Source of the DNA: Spongiivirga citrea
Lineage (GTDB): Bacteria > Bacteroidota > Bacteroidia > Flavobacteriales > Flavobacteriaceae
Assembly: GCF_010671565.1 (NCBI RefSeq)
Contig: NZ_JAABOQ010000001.1
Span: forward strand, 434,001-498,000
DNA length: 64,000 nt
Reading direction: 5' to 3'
Part shown: one piece after another, positions 18,683 to 27,134 of the stretch
How the letters are laid out: every line of letters begins with the position of its first letter
How positions within the stretch are numbered: the stretch's first letter is position 1
The notes under the pieces: model-generated
The model's database searches: none
Told to the model about the DNA's origin: nothing
What the model saw: only the letters and a program-made list of their open reading frames with translations
Program-made: the position numbers and the translations under genes

Positions 18683-18690
18683 TACTTTTG
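18683..18690 (+). promoter_or_regulatory. Candidate -7 box TACTTTTG directly before the TC-AMP synthase gene
   Basis: It matches TAnnTTTG and ends seven bases before the ATG at 18698. If used, the transcript would start at or near the initiation codon, giving a leaderless or very short leader. No standard -33 TTG is present. Confidence 0.4.
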
Positions 18691-18697
18691 CCACATT

Positions 18698-19264
18698 ATG
18701 TCTATAGATACTGAAATAAACAACGCCTTAAACACTCTAAAAAAAGGAGGCATTATTCTCTACCCTACTGACACTGTTTGGGGCATTGGTTGCGATGCGA
18801 CAAATGCAGATGCCGTTGATCAGGTTTACAAACTTAAAAACCGTGATGATAGTAAAGCCCTGATTTGTTTAGTTGATGGATATCGAATGTTAGAGCAGCA
18901 TATTGAAAATGTTCCAGAAGTTGCTTATGATATTTTGAAAAATACTTTTAAGCCAACTACTGTTATATATGATCAACCGATTCGAGTAGCAGGCAACTTA
19001 GTCGCTGAAGATAATACGTTGGCAATTCGTGTTGTAAAACATAATTTTTGCCAGCAACTGATAAAGAAATTAAAGCGTCCATTGGTTTCTACATCCGCAA
19101 ATATTAGTGGAATGCCAGCACCAAAGTCTTTTAAGGATATAAGCCCTGAAATTTTAAATGGTGTGGACTATGTAGTCAATCTTCAAAAGGAAAAAAGCGG
19201 TTCAAAACCATCCTCTATTATCAAGTTATCGAATAGTGGGGTTGTGACTATAATAAGGAAATAA
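18698..19264 (+). CDS. L-threonylcarbamoyladenylate synthase (Sua5/YciO/YrdC family)
   Basis: Makes threonylcarbamoyl-AMP from threonine, bicarbonate and ATP for the t6A modification of ANN-decoding tRNAs. The YrdC-domain hallmarks are present: GGIILYPTDTVWGIGCDA near the start, KNRDDSKAL, and PLVSTSANISG. At 188 residues it is the short, single-domain form without the Sua5 C-terminal extension. The next gene follows after seven bases. Confidence 0.94.
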   Translation: MSIDTEINNALNTLKKGGIILYPTDTVWGIGCDATNADAVDQVYKLKNRDDSKALICLVDGYRMLEQHIENVPEVAYDILKNTFKPTTVIYDQPIRVAGNLVAEDNTLAIRVVKHNFCQQLIKKLKRPLVSTSANISGMPAPKSFKDISPEILNGVDYVVNLQKEKSGSKPSSIIKLSNSGVVTIIRK

Positions 19265-19271
19265 GATAGGA

Positions 19272-19646
19272 TTGGCAGATATAATTTACAAAGAAGAAAG
19301 TTATAAAATTGTTGGGTGCCTTTATGAGGTTTTCAATAACCTTGGAGGTGGATTCTCTGAAATCGTTTACAAAGATGCAATTGAGTACGAGTTTGCAAAA
19401 AATGATATCCCATTTGAACGTGAAAAAGAATATCAAGTAAATTACAAGGGTATTATTCTGGAGCATAAATTTTATGCTGATTTTGTAATCCAGGATAAAA
19501 TTATTTTAGAAGTCAAGACTATTTTACAATTGACTGATGTTCAACTAGGGCAATGCATTAACTATTTAAAAGTTTCAAATAATAAACTTGCCATTCTAGC
19601 AAATTTCAGTCAACAAGGTTTTGAATATAAAAGAGTGGTTCTTTAA
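19272..19646 (+). CDS. GxxExxY family protein
   Basis: A 124-residue protein with the family's naming motif GFSEIVY (27-33) after an alpha-helical LYEVFNNLGGG. A core D70...E80-V-K82 (YADFVIQDKIILEVKT) resembles a PD-(D/E)xK nuclease active site. The biochemical role of this family is not established. The start is TTG at 19272; no ATG precedes the conserved region. It sits seven bases after the TC-AMP synthase gene. A 23-base perfect inverted repeat follows it at 19687-19823. Confidence 0.9.
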   Translation: MADIIYKEESYKIVGCLYEVFNNLGGGFSEIVYKDAIEYEFAKNDIPFEREKEYQVNYKGIILEHKFYADFVIQDKIILEVKTILQLTDVQLGQCINYLKVSNNKLAILANFSQQGFEYKRVVL

Positions 19647-19686
19647 TCTAGACAAAAATTTAGCGATCAAAGAAAAACTACAACTA

Positions 19687-19823
19687 TTTCACCACGAATA
19701 CACGAATATCTATATGTGTATGCTTAGTGAATAAAAATCATCTAGGCTTAAAACCAATATCTAATTTCTTAATATTTTATTGTGAAGTAAAATCAAAAAA
19801 ATATTCGTGTATTCGTGGTGAAA
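19687..19823. repeat. 23-base perfect inverted repeat with a 91-base spacer
   Basis: The left arm is 19687-19709 (starts TTTCACCACGAATACACG) and the right arm 19801-19823 is its exact reverse complement. The 91-base spacer is AT-rich and non-coding. The repeat lies 40 bases after the GxxExxY gene. It has no T-run placed like an intrinsic terminator, and the long arms and spacer resemble a small non-autonomous mobile or REP-like element. From memory, CACCACGAATACACGAAT-type repeats are seen near GxxExxY genes in other genomes; that needs a search. Confidence 0.85.
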
Positions 19824-19914
19824 CATAACTAAGGCTTCTATTTAATAACAATAATTCGAACATTAACAATTATCTTTGTTGACAAATTCCTATCATTAAA
19901 AAGCTTTCTCATTT

Positions 19915-21339
19915 GTGAGTACCCATAATTTAAAATCAGCATTAAAAAATCCCGTTTTTGATCTTGTTGCAAAGGCAGCTAAACAGACCAATCTTGAGAC
20001 CTATGTTATAGGCGGATTTGTGCGCGATTATATTCTAGAACGCAACAATGCCAAAGACATTGATATTGTAGCAGTCGGTAGCGGAATTGCACTTGCAAAG
20101 CAGGTAGCAAAAAATATTGGTCCTAACACCAAAGTACAAGTATTCAAAAACTTTGGTACTGCGATGGTACAGGCAGCTGATATTGAACTTGAATTTGTGG
20201 GTGCTAGAAAAGAAAGTTATGATCGAAACAGTCGTAAACCGGCCGTGGAAAATGGGACCTTAGAAGATGATCAAAACCGTAGAGATTTTACCATCAATGC
20301 TATGGCCATTAGTCTAAATGAGCATAATTATGGAGAGTTGGTTGACCCTTTTGATGGTTTTACTGACCTCAAGAACAAGCTCATTAAAACACCACTTGAG
20401 CCCAATGTAACGTATTCCGATGATCCGCTAAGGATGATGCGTGCGATTCGGTTTGCTACTCAACTTGGTTTTAAAATAGATACGGCATCATTTAATGCGA
20501 TTAAGGATAATGCAGATCGTATTATGATAATTTCCAAAGAACGCATCAATGACGAATTGCATAAAATAATACTAAGTTCGAAGCCTTCCGTCGGTTTTAT
20601 ATTGCTTGAAAAAACAGGTTTATTATCTCATATTCTACCAGAATTAATTGCTCTAAAAGGTGTTGAAGAAGTAGAGGGGCAAACTCATAAAGACAATTTC
20701 TATCACACGCTAGAGGTAGTTGATAATATTTGCGAACATACAGATGATCTATGGTTACGCTGGGCTGCCCTATTACATGATATTGGTAAAGCGCCAACAA
20801 AGCGATTTAGCAAAAAGGTGGGATGGACCTTTCACGGACATGAGTTTGTCGGGTCCAAAATGGTTTATAAGTTATTCAAGAGATTACGAATGCCATTGAA
20901 TGACAAAATGAAGTTTGTTCAAAAAATGGTACTAATGAGTTCAAGACCTATTGTCTTAGCTCAAGATATTGTTACCGACTCAGCCGTTCGTAGATTGGTT
21001 TTTGATGCCGGCGACTATATAGAAGATTTAATGACGTTATGCGAGGCGGATATTACTACTAAGAACCCTAAGCGCTTTAGAAAATACCATAACAATTTTA
21101 AGATCGTACGTCAAAAAATGGTAGAGGTTGAAGAACGTGATCACGTTCGTAATTTTCAACCACCAGTTTCGGGAGAAGAAATCATGGAAACTTTTGACTT
21201 GAAGCCTTCTCGTGAGATTGGAATCATTAAAGAGGCCATTAAAGAGGCCATTTTAGAAGGGGATATTCCGAATGAATATGAAGCTGCCAAAGCACTTATG
21301 CTTAAAAAAGGAAAAGAACTTGGATTAAAAGTCAATTAA
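19915..21339 (+). CDS. CCA tRNA nucleotidyltransferase with HD domain
   Basis: Adds or repairs the 3' CCA end of tRNAs. The nucleotidyltransferase head shows GGFVRD (33-38), the metal-binding DID (48-50) and [10 protein letters not shown]. The tRNA-binding region has [20 protein letters not shown]-terminal HD domain ([10 protein letters not shown] plus an upstream His) suggests an additional phosphohydrolase. The 474-residue length is normal for this bacterial form. The start is GTG at 19915. Its stop overlaps the next small gene by one base. Confidence 0.94.
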   Translation: MSTHNLKSALKNPVFDLVAKAAKQTNLETYVIGGFVRDYILERNNAKDIDIVAVGSGIALAKQVAKNIGPNTKVQVFKNFGTAMVQAADIELEFVGARKESYDRNSRKPAVENGTLEDDQNRRDFTINAMAISLNEHNYGELVDPFDGFTDLKNKLIKTPLEPNVTYSDDPLRMMRAIRFATQLGFKIDTASFNAIKDNADRIMIISKERINDELHKIILSSKPSVGFILLEKTGLLSHILPELIALKGVEEVEGQTHKDNFYHTLEVVDNICEHTDDLWLRWAALLHDIGKAPTKRFSKKVGWTFHGHEFVGSKMVYKLFKRLRMPLNDKMKFVQKMVLMSSRPIVLAQDIVTDSAVRRLVFDAGDYIEDLMTLCEADITTKNPKRFRKYHNNFKIVRQKMVEVEERDHVRNFQPPVSGEEIMETFDLKPSREIGIIKEAIKEAILEGDIPNEYEAAKALMLKKGKELGLKVN

Positions 21340-21536
21340 TGAGAAAGTATTTAAATCGCACATTTTTGATATCATTCTTAGTCAATGGTGGCACATTTGC
21401 TATTGCAATGGCCATTTTAGATTTTTCAGATGATAAGCCCTTTAGACTTTGGAGGTTTCTTTTTAATCTCATTTTCTTCGGACTTTTTATGGCCTTAATT
21501 TTTGTTTGGAAACGAAAAAAAGATTCTTCAAAATAG
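21339..21536 (+). CDS. Small two-helix membrane protein
   Basis: A 65-residue protein predicted from its start overlapping the previous stop (TAATG) and an open frame ending three bases before the heme A synthase ATG. Two hydrophobic stretches (about 8-27 and 38-56) and a Lys-rich C-terminal tail suggest a small inner-membrane protein. I know no family. Position just before the heme A synthase may mean co-expression. Confidence 0.68.
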   Translation: MRKYLNRTFLISFLVNGGTFAIAMAILDFSDDKPFRLWRFLFNLIFFGLFMALIFVWKRKKDSSK

Positions 21537-21539
21537 ATC

Positions 21540-22574
21540 ATGAAAAACAACTTTAGAAAGGCTGCTAAGGCAAGTTTAATTCTGGTATATATAGTAATCA
21601 TCGCTGGTGCAGTAGTGCGAATGACTGGCAGCGGGATGGGTTGTCCTGATTGGCCAAAATGTTTTGGTTACTTGATACCACCAACAGAGCGGGCGGAGCT
21701 AGAATGGAAACCAAATACTTTTTACAACGAAGGTCGCATTATAATTGTCAATGAAACGCTTCGAATTACCCCCAATGATTTCACTTCATCATCAACATAC
21801 AACGAAAGAAATTGGGATGCTTATACCGCACATGACTATGCCATTTTCAATCCACTTCATACGTGGATAGAATACATAAATCGACTATTTGGTGCATTAT
21901 CGGGGATTCCCGTTCTACTGATGACTGTACTTTCTTTTTTCTTATTTAAGGATGATAAATGGCTTGCATATTTATCCGTCTTGACCCTAATAGCGCTAGG
22001 ATTTACCGCCTGGCTTGGTAAAACCGTTGTCGACTCCAACTTAGCACCAGTAAAAATTACGATACATATGGTGGTGGCGCTGCTGATTGTTGCACTAATT
22101 CTCAGTCTGATTTATAGAAGTAAAGAAAGTGTTTCAAATTTCATTTACAATGCTTCATTTAATAAGCTGTTAATCGTTGCGGTTGTTCTAAGTTTAATTC
22201 AAATAATATTAGGCACCCAAGTGCGGCAGTTTGTAGACATGAATATAAAACAGGTAGGATATGAATCACCTGAATTATGGTTGAACAATCCAACTATTAC
22301 ATTTTATATTCATAGATCACTATCCATTTTAGTAGTTGTACTCAATGCCTTTTTATGGTATTTAAACAAGAAAAATAGCTTAGGTTTTTCAAAAATAAAC
22401 TGGGTAATGGCATTTATTGGTATTGAAGCACTAACTGGTGTTTTAATGTATTATGTTGATTTTCCATTTGGAAGCCAGCCAATACACCTTGTCATTGCAA
22501 CACTATTATTCGGGATGCAATATTACTTGTTTTTAGAATCAAGAAAAGCTCGTGTGTCCGTTCAAAGTTCGTAA
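21540..22574 (+). CDS. ctaA: Heme A synthase, COX15/CtaA family
   Basis: Oxidises heme O to heme A for aa3-type cytochrome oxidases at the inner membrane. The start IIAGAVVRMTGSGMGCPDWPKCFG is characteristic (AVVRMTGSGMGCPDWPKC). About eight membrane helices follow with conserved His residues in NPLHTWIEYINR, KITIHMVVAL, FYIHRSL and QPIHLVIATL. The 344-residue length fits. A periplasmic insert (about 52-95) is typical of the Bacteroidota form. Confidence 0.94.
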   Translation: MKNNFRKAAKASLILVYIVIIAGAVVRMTGSGMGCPDWPKCFGYLIPPTERAELEWKPNTFYNEGRIIIVNETLRITPNDFTSSSTYNERNWDAYTAHDYAIFNPLHTWIEYINRLFGALSGIPVLLMTVLSFFLFKDDKWLAYLSVLTLIALGFTAWLGKTVVDSNLAPVKITIHMVVALLIVALILSLIYRSKESVSNFIYNASFNKLLIVAVVLSLIQIILGTQVRQFVDMNIKQVGYESPELWLNNPTITFYIHRSLSILVVVLNAFLWYLNKKNSLGFSKINWVMAFIGIEALTGVLMYYVDFPFGSQPIHLVIATLLFGMQYYLFLESRKARVSVQSS

Positions 22575-22597
22575 ATTTACACGCTAAATAATTTATA

Positions 22598-23101
22598 ATG
22601 CTATATCGTTTAAGAGTCTTACTCGATAGTGAGGCGGAAGAAGATGTTTTTCGCGATATCGAAATGCTCAAGCACCATACGCTCGAAGATTTTCATAACG
22701 CTATCACCCAATCATTTGGGTTCGATGGAACAGAAATGGCCTCTTTTTATGTAAGTGATGACGACTGGAATCAAGGCGAAGAGATTTCTCTTTTTGACAT
22801 GAGTGATTCTAGCCAGCCCGTACGCTTAATGGGAGAAACCATGCTAGAAGAAGTAGTGTCTGAAGATAAGACGAAGCTAATTTACGTCTATGATTTCTTT
22901 AATTTGTGGACTTTTCTTGTCGAGTTGGCCGATATTACTGTGGTACTAGACGGGACTGATTATCCTAACCTAATGTACGTTCACGGACAACTGCCAGACG
23001 AAGTACCAGAAAAGCAATTTGAAACAGACAATGTTGGAATGGACGATGACCTAGATCCGGAAGATTACGACGAACTAGGCTTTGATGAAAATTGGAATTA
23101 A
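22598..23101 (+). CDS. pRiA4b ORF-3-like (IS1096/TnpR-passenger-like) protein
   Basis: A 167-residue acidic protein with the family's opening YRLRVLLDSEAEEDVFRDIE and an ALTxxLEDFHNAITQSFGF-like segment, ending in a strongly acidic tail (DDDLDPEDYDELGFDENWN). The family name refers to plasmid and IS passengers, but chromosomal copies are widespread and no mobile element is seen here. The function is unknown. No signal peptide is seen. Confidence 0.86.
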   Translation: MLYRLRVLLDSEAEEDVFRDIEMLKHHTLEDFHNAITQSFGFDGTEMASFYVSDDDWNQGEEISLFDMSDSSQPVRLMGETMLEEVVSEDKTKLIYVYDFFNLWTFLVELADITVVLDGTDYPNLMYVHGQLPDEVPEKQFETDNVGMDDDLDPEDYDELGFDENWN

Positions 23102-23140
23102 AGCAAAAAAAGCACCTAAAAAATATAGTTATACCTATTT

Positions 23141-24199
23141 ATGATTAATCTGTATCCCGTTAATATTGAAAGCCTATCATTGCACCGAGTAGGCAACAAA
23201 AGTAGAAATGAAGGTATGTTTCTTTCAGAAAATCCATGTAGATTGACTGATGAACTGCAACCATTGATCAAGGAATTTTTCTTTAAACCGTTTCGAGATA
23301 AAGAAGAAAACTATTTTCAGTTTACGAACGATGTTGATGTTACCTTTAATAGTTTATTCGAAATTGTATCGGCGATTTTTGATAAGCCTGAAGCAGTACA
23401 CGAACAATCAAAAAAAATAACGAGTTTACTTTTTGATCAATCACAACATCCACATATCAAAAATGGGGAAGTCTACGTGAGCTATCTGACAAACGTTGTA
23501 ATCGACAATCAAAAGGTCGAGGCTGTTGGTATTTTTAAGTCAGAGATCAAACAAGACTTTTTACAGTTTGAAGAGCAATCTAGTAACCTTGAAATGGTAT
23601 TACAACAAGGTATCAACTTAAACAAATTAGATAAAGGCTGCCTGATATTCAATATTGAAAAAGAAAATGGTTATAAAATTCTTTCTATTGACAGTAATAG
23701 GTATGACACGAAATACTGGCTTGAAAATTTTCTTGGTGTTGACGCCTTAAATGATGAGAATTTCAAAACTAAAAAGTATTTAAAATTCTGTCAAGATTTC
23801 GCTAAAGATGTGGTATTACCAGCTGAGGATAAGAAAGAACAAGTAATGTTCATGAATCGAGCAGTAAATCACTTTGCTAAAAATGATGATTTTGAAGAAT
23901 CGTCTTTTTTAAATGAGGTGATTGATAATCCTGATTTGATTCCCGAGTTTAAACACTATAAGGTTGAAAAAGCGCCTAAATATCAAATTGAAGACCTTAC
24001 TTCTTTTCCTATTGCCAATAAAGCCGTTTCTGCCGCAAGAAAAACAATTAAAAATGTAATTGATTTAGATACCAATATTCAAATTAAGATGGATTTTATC
24101 AATCCGGAATCTGCAGAGAAGTTTGTTGAAAAAGGCTGGGATGAAGAAAAGCAGATGTATTATTATCTAGTGTATTTTAATAAAGAACAGAAAAGCTAA
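23141..24199 (+). CDS. Nucleoid-associated protein (NdpA/YejK-like)
   Basis: A 352-residue cytosolic protein. Features recalled from the NA37/NdpA family include a basic N-terminal part with the motif SLHRVGNKSRNEG, SYLTNVVIDNQKVEAVGIFKSE in the middle, and a C-terminal half with KLDKGCLIFNIEKENGYKILSID. These proteins associate with the nucleoid in E. coli; their role in Bacteroidota is not known. It stands alone between the acidic pRiA4b-like gene and the nitronate-monooxygenase-like gene. Confidence 0.84.
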   Translation: MINLYPVNIESLSLHRVGNKSRNEGMFLSENPCRLTDELQPLIKEFFFKPFRDKEENYFQFTNDVDVTFNSLFEIVSAIFDKPEAVHEQSKKITSLLFDQSQHPHIKNGEVYVSYLTNVVIDNQKVEAVGIFKSEIKQDFLQFEEQSSNLEMVLQQGINLNKLDKGCLIFNIEKENGYKILSIDSNRYDTKYWLENFLGVDALNDENFKTKKYLKFCQDFAKDVVLPAEDKKEQVMFMNRAVNHFAKNDDFEESSFLNEVIDNPDLIPEFKHYKVEKAPKYQIEDLTSFPIANKAVSAARKTIKNVIDLDTNIQIKMDFINPESAEKFVEKGWDEEKQMYYYLVYFNKEQKS

Positions 24200-24219
24200 A
24201 TAAAAATTACTGCTTTAGA

Positions 24220-25161
24220 ATGACCAACCGTATCACCGAACTTTTCAACATCAAATGTCCCATAATCCAAGCTGGCATGATATGGGCCAGCGGTTGGAAG
24301 TTAGCATCGGCTGTAAGTAATGCTGGCGGATTGGGAATTATCGGAGCTGGATCAATGTATCCTATTGTCCTGCGCGAACATATTCAGAAATGCAAAAAAG
24401 CTACTGATAAACCTTTTGGCGTAAACGTACCAATGTTATATCCCGATCTAGAAGAGATCATGAATATCATTGTTGAAGAAGGCGTGAAAATCGTATTTAC
24501 ATCGGCAGGAAATCCAAAAACATGGACTCCCTATTTCAAAGAAAAAGGCATTACAGTGGTACATGTAGTAAGTAGTGTAAAGTTCGCCCTAAAAGCACAA
24601 GAGGCCGGAGTTGACGCTATTGTTGCGGAAGGTTTTGAAGCGGGTGGGCATAACGGCCGCGATGAAACTACAACGCTTACCTTGATTCCCATGGTAAAAG
24701 AACAGATCAAAATTCCGCTAATTGCCGCTGGTGGTATTGCTACTGGTCGAGCAATGCTTGCTACCATGGTTTTGGGTGCTGATGCTGTTCAGATAGGAAG
24801 TCGATTTGTTGCAAGTGACGAAGCTTCATCACACATTAAATTTAAAGAAGCAGTAGTCGCAGCAAAAGAAGGTGACACTCAACTTACTTTAAAAGAATTG
24901 GCACCTGTTCGACTAATTAAAAATAAGTTTTATAACGACGTCCAGGAATTGTATCGAAAAGCGCCATCAATAGATGAACTGAAAGAACTACTTGGTCGTG
25001 CTAGAGCCAAAAAAGGTATGTTTGAAGGAGATATGGACGAAGGGGAACTAGAAATTGGTCAAATTGCTGGATTAATTCACGATATCAAACCCGCTGCAGA
25101 GATCGTCTACGATCTTATTTCTGAATTCAAAAAAGCACAGCAAGAGTGCGCCAGCTATTAG
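24220..25161 (+). CDS. Nitronate monooxygenase / FMN-dependent dioxygenase family protein
   Basis: A 313-residue TIM-barrel flavoprotein. FMN-binding motifs include GGLGIIGAGSMYP, EGFEAGGHNGRDETTT (phosphate and base contacts) and AAGGIATGRAMLATMVLGAD followed by QIGSRF. The family contains nitronate monooxygenases and FabK-type enoyl reductases, and sequence alone does not decide between them. The EAGGHxG signature is typical of the nitronate monooxygenase class. The gene stands alone on the plus strand. Confidence 0.88.
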   Translation: MTNRITELFNIKCPIIQAGMIWASGWKLASAVSNAGGLGIIGAGSMYPIVLREHIQKCKKATDKPFGVNVPMLYPDLEEIMNIIVEEGVKIVFTSAGNPKTWTPYFKEKGITVVHVVSSVKFALKAQEAGVDAIVAEGFEAGGHNGRDETTTLTLIPMVKEQIKIPLIAAGGIATGRAMLATMVLGADAVQIGSRFVASDEASSHIKFKEAVVAAKEGDTQLTLKELAPVRLIKNKFYNDVQELYRKAPSIDELKELLGRARAKKGMFEGDMDEGELEIGQIAGLIHDIKPAAEIVYDLISEFKKAQQECASY

Positions 25162-25219
25162 CTAAATCTAATTTTTAGTAACTTTAGGTATTATTGATTG
25201 AACAATAAAACCTAATAAA

Positions 25220-25696
25220 ATGAGTACTCAAGACACTCCCTTCTCTGAAGCGCAAATGCGTATTAGAAAACCCGCTTCTGAAGTTTTTGAGGCTTTAGTC
25301 AATCCTGAAATCACCAAGAATTTTTGGTTTACGAAAGGCAGCGACCGTCTTACGGTTGGAAAAGAAGTGATATGGGAATGGGAAATGTACAATATTACTA
25401 CCAAGGTTGTTGCACAAAAAATTATTGCGAATAAGCATATTCAGTTTAATTGGTATGGCGGAGACAACTTTACCAAAGTTGATTTTGATCTAAAGGAACT
25501 TAGCGACAATACAACGTTTTTGACTGCCAAGCATTATGAATTAGGAGTCACAGGAAGTGATCTTATTGAAGCAATAAAAGATTCCACTGGGGCCTTCCAT
25601 ATTGTGTTAATCGGACTTAAAAGCTATTTAGAATATGGCATCAACCTTAGATTAATTGAAGATAAGTTTCCTAAGGAAATAATGGATCATTCTTAA
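25220..25696 (+). CDS. SRPBCC/AHSA1-like domain protein
   Basis: A 158-residue START/AHSA1-fold protein: RKPASEVFEALVNPEITKNFWFTKGS, then VIWEWEMYN and HIQFNWYGGDNFTKVDFDL. Such proteins bind hydrophobic ligands or act as co-chaperones; here the ligand is unknown. It lacks a signal peptide. The stop is followed by a palindrome (25697-25712) that also covers the end of the converging NUDIX gene. Confidence 0.86.
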   Translation: MSTQDTPFSEAQMRIRKPASEVFEALVNPEITKNFWFTKGSDRLTVGKEVIWEWEMYNITTKVVAQKIIANKHIQFNWYGGDNFTKVDFDLKELSDNTTFLTAKHYELGVTGSDLIEAIKDSTGAFHIVLIGLKSYLEYGINLRLIEDKFPKEIMDHS

Positions 25697-25712
25697 AAGC
25701 TTATATAAGCTT
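25697..25712. repeat. Perfect 16-base palindrome AAGCTTATATAAGCTT at a convergent gene junction
   Basis: It lies immediately after the SRPBCC gene stop and overlaps the stop of the converging NUDIX gene. A seven-pair hairpin is possible, but it is AT-rich with no clear T-run, so it is a weak transcription end at best. Confidence 0.4.
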
Positions 25713-26294
25713 ATTTATTTGCGCATACTGCAATAACATCATTGTCTTTGCATCTTTGATTTCACCCTTTTGCATCATCGCCACAGCTTCTTTAAAGGGG
25801 ATTTCCAGCACTTCAATATTTTCAGTTTCATCGTCATGACCTCCTCCTGTTCCGACTTTCATTTCAGAATCGTATTCAGCTATAAAAAAATATAAAATTT
25901 CGCTTACCGATCCGGGAGACATATAGGCTTCAAACACCTTTTTTACTTTAGAAATGCGATAACCAGTTTCTTCTTCGGTTTCTCGTTTAATAGCCTCTTC
26001 TGGTTGTTCATCATCTAGCAAACCAGCCGGCAATTCGATCATCATTCCGGTTTCATTCCCGTTAACATAGGTCGGAATTCTAAACTGACTTGTCAGAATA
26101 ATAGTCTTCTTTTCTTTATTGTAAAGCAAAATCACCGCCCCATTACCACGATCATAAACCTCGCGATGCTGCTCTTGCCAAGAGCCATTTTTTAATTGAT
26201 AATTGAAGAAATACTTCTTTAAGGTGTACCAATTATCAGAAAGTAATTCCCATTTTTTAATCCTAACACCTTTGTTGCTTAGTTTATTTGCCAT
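25701..26294 (-). CDS. NUDIX hydrolase, GDP-mannose pyrophosphatase (NudK)-like
   Basis: A NUDIX protein of about 197 residues that should cleave a nucleoside-diphosphate sugar. The nudix box is at about 91-112 ([20 protein letters not shown]), in the one-residue-shorter form seen in E. coli NudK as I recall it. I chose the ATG at 26294, which overlaps the end of the upstream VOC gene by 11 bases; a start at 26303 would add three residues. The substrate is unproven. Confidence 0.86.
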   Translation of the reverse strand: MANKLSNKGVRIKKWELLSDNWYTLKKYFFNYQLKNGSWQEQHREVYDRGNGAVILLYNKEKKTIILTSQFRIPTYVNGNETGMMIELPAGLLDDEQPEEAIKRETEEETGYRISKVKKVFEAYMSPGSVSEILYFFIAEYDSEMKVGTGGGHDDETENIEVLEIPFKEAVAMMQKGEIKDAKTMMLLQYAQINKLI

Positions 26295-26727
26295 TGATCT
26301 CAATCCAATATCCGCTAGGATCTTTTAAATATACTTGTCGTATTCCATCTGGTCTATCGTTTGTTGCATTCGCTTTGCCAAACCAGTTTTCAAAACCTAT
26401 TTTTTGTTTTTGAAGGTGTTTAATGAACATATCAAGATCATTTACACGAAGTGCAAAATGAACTCCTTTTACATCGGCTTGCTTATGATTCTTATCTTCA
26501 ATAATGTGTAATTCGGTATTGTTGCCTAAAGAAAACCAACGAATATGATCAAGACCTGTGCCGTCTTCAATTTCTTTTAAACCAATAACATTCATATAAA
26601 ATTGCGCACTTTCAGAAAGGTCTTTTACAAGAATGGCCTCATGATCAAACTGAACTTCAATCTCTTGAGCAGAAAGCACTGAAATAGACAAAGTGCCTAT
26701 TAATAAAATATTTCTGAGTATTTTCAT
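26284..26727 (-). CDS. Exported VOC-family (glyoxalase-like) protein
   Basis: A 147-residue protein whose first 20 residues form a signal peptide ([16 protein letters not shown]). The mature part has vicinal-oxygen-chelate features: [29 protein letters not shown]-type strand and [13 protein letters not shown]. Secretion is unusual for glyoxalase-like proteins. The metal ligands cannot be fixed from one sequence. It overlaps the NUDIX gene by 11 bases and is divergent from the next VOC gene. Confidence 0.86.
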   Translation of the reverse strand: MKILRNILLIGTLSISVLSAQEIEVQFDHEAILVKDLSESAQFYMNVIGLKEIEDGTGLDHIRWFSLGNNTELHIIEDKNHKQADVKGVHFALRVNDLDMFIKHLQKQKIGFENWFGKANATNDRPDGIRQVYLKDPSGYWIEINGK

Positions 26728-26756
26728 CTAGTAAAGTACGTAACAATTTTTTACAG

Positions 26757-27131
26757 ATGAAAGGATATATCAAAGAGATTCACCCAGTGCTACCAGTCAA
26801 AAATGTTTTCGAATCCTTATTGTACTATACTGATAAGCTTGGATTTAATGTCGCATTTGCTGATGACGAAAAGAATCCGACCTACGCCGGCATCACCAAA
26901 GACGGGATTGAAATTCATTTACAATGGCATGATGCAAGCGAATGGGAAGCTGGAATTGATCGGCCAATGCTTCGATTTGTAGTACAACATATTGAATCAC
27001 TTTATGAAGAATATAAATTAAAAAGTGTGTTTCATAACCACACTTCCTTATCAGAAAAACCATGGGGAACTAAGGAGTTTGCATTTTATGATCCCGATAT
27101 GAATGGACTTACTTTTTATTGTGATCTTTAG
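26757..27131 (+). CDS. VOC-family protein, bleomycin-resistance-like
   Basis: A 124-residue cytosolic protein with two beta-alpha-beta-beta-beta modules: HPVLPVKNVFESLLYYTDKLGF and WGTKEFAFYDPDMNGLTFY. The signature FYDPDMNGLTFY places it with bleomycin-resistance/glyoxalase-like proteins. The actual substrate is unknown. It is divergent from the other VOC gene with a 29-base gap and converges on the large membrane protein gene. Confidence 0.84.
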   Translation: MKGYIKEIHPVLPVKNVFESLLYYTDKLGFNVAFADDEKNPTYAGITKDGIEIHLQWHDASEWEAGIDRPMLRFVVQHIESLYEEYKLKSVFHNHTSLSEKPWGTKEFAFYDPDMNGLTFYCDL

Positions 27132-27134
27132 TGG

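Noticed and set aside
22598-23101. Hint of a mobile element because the pRiA4b ORF-3 family is named after plasmid and IS passengers
   Set aside because: No transposase, terminal inverted repeats or target duplications are seen, and the gene lies among housekeeping genes. The family is common on chromosomes.
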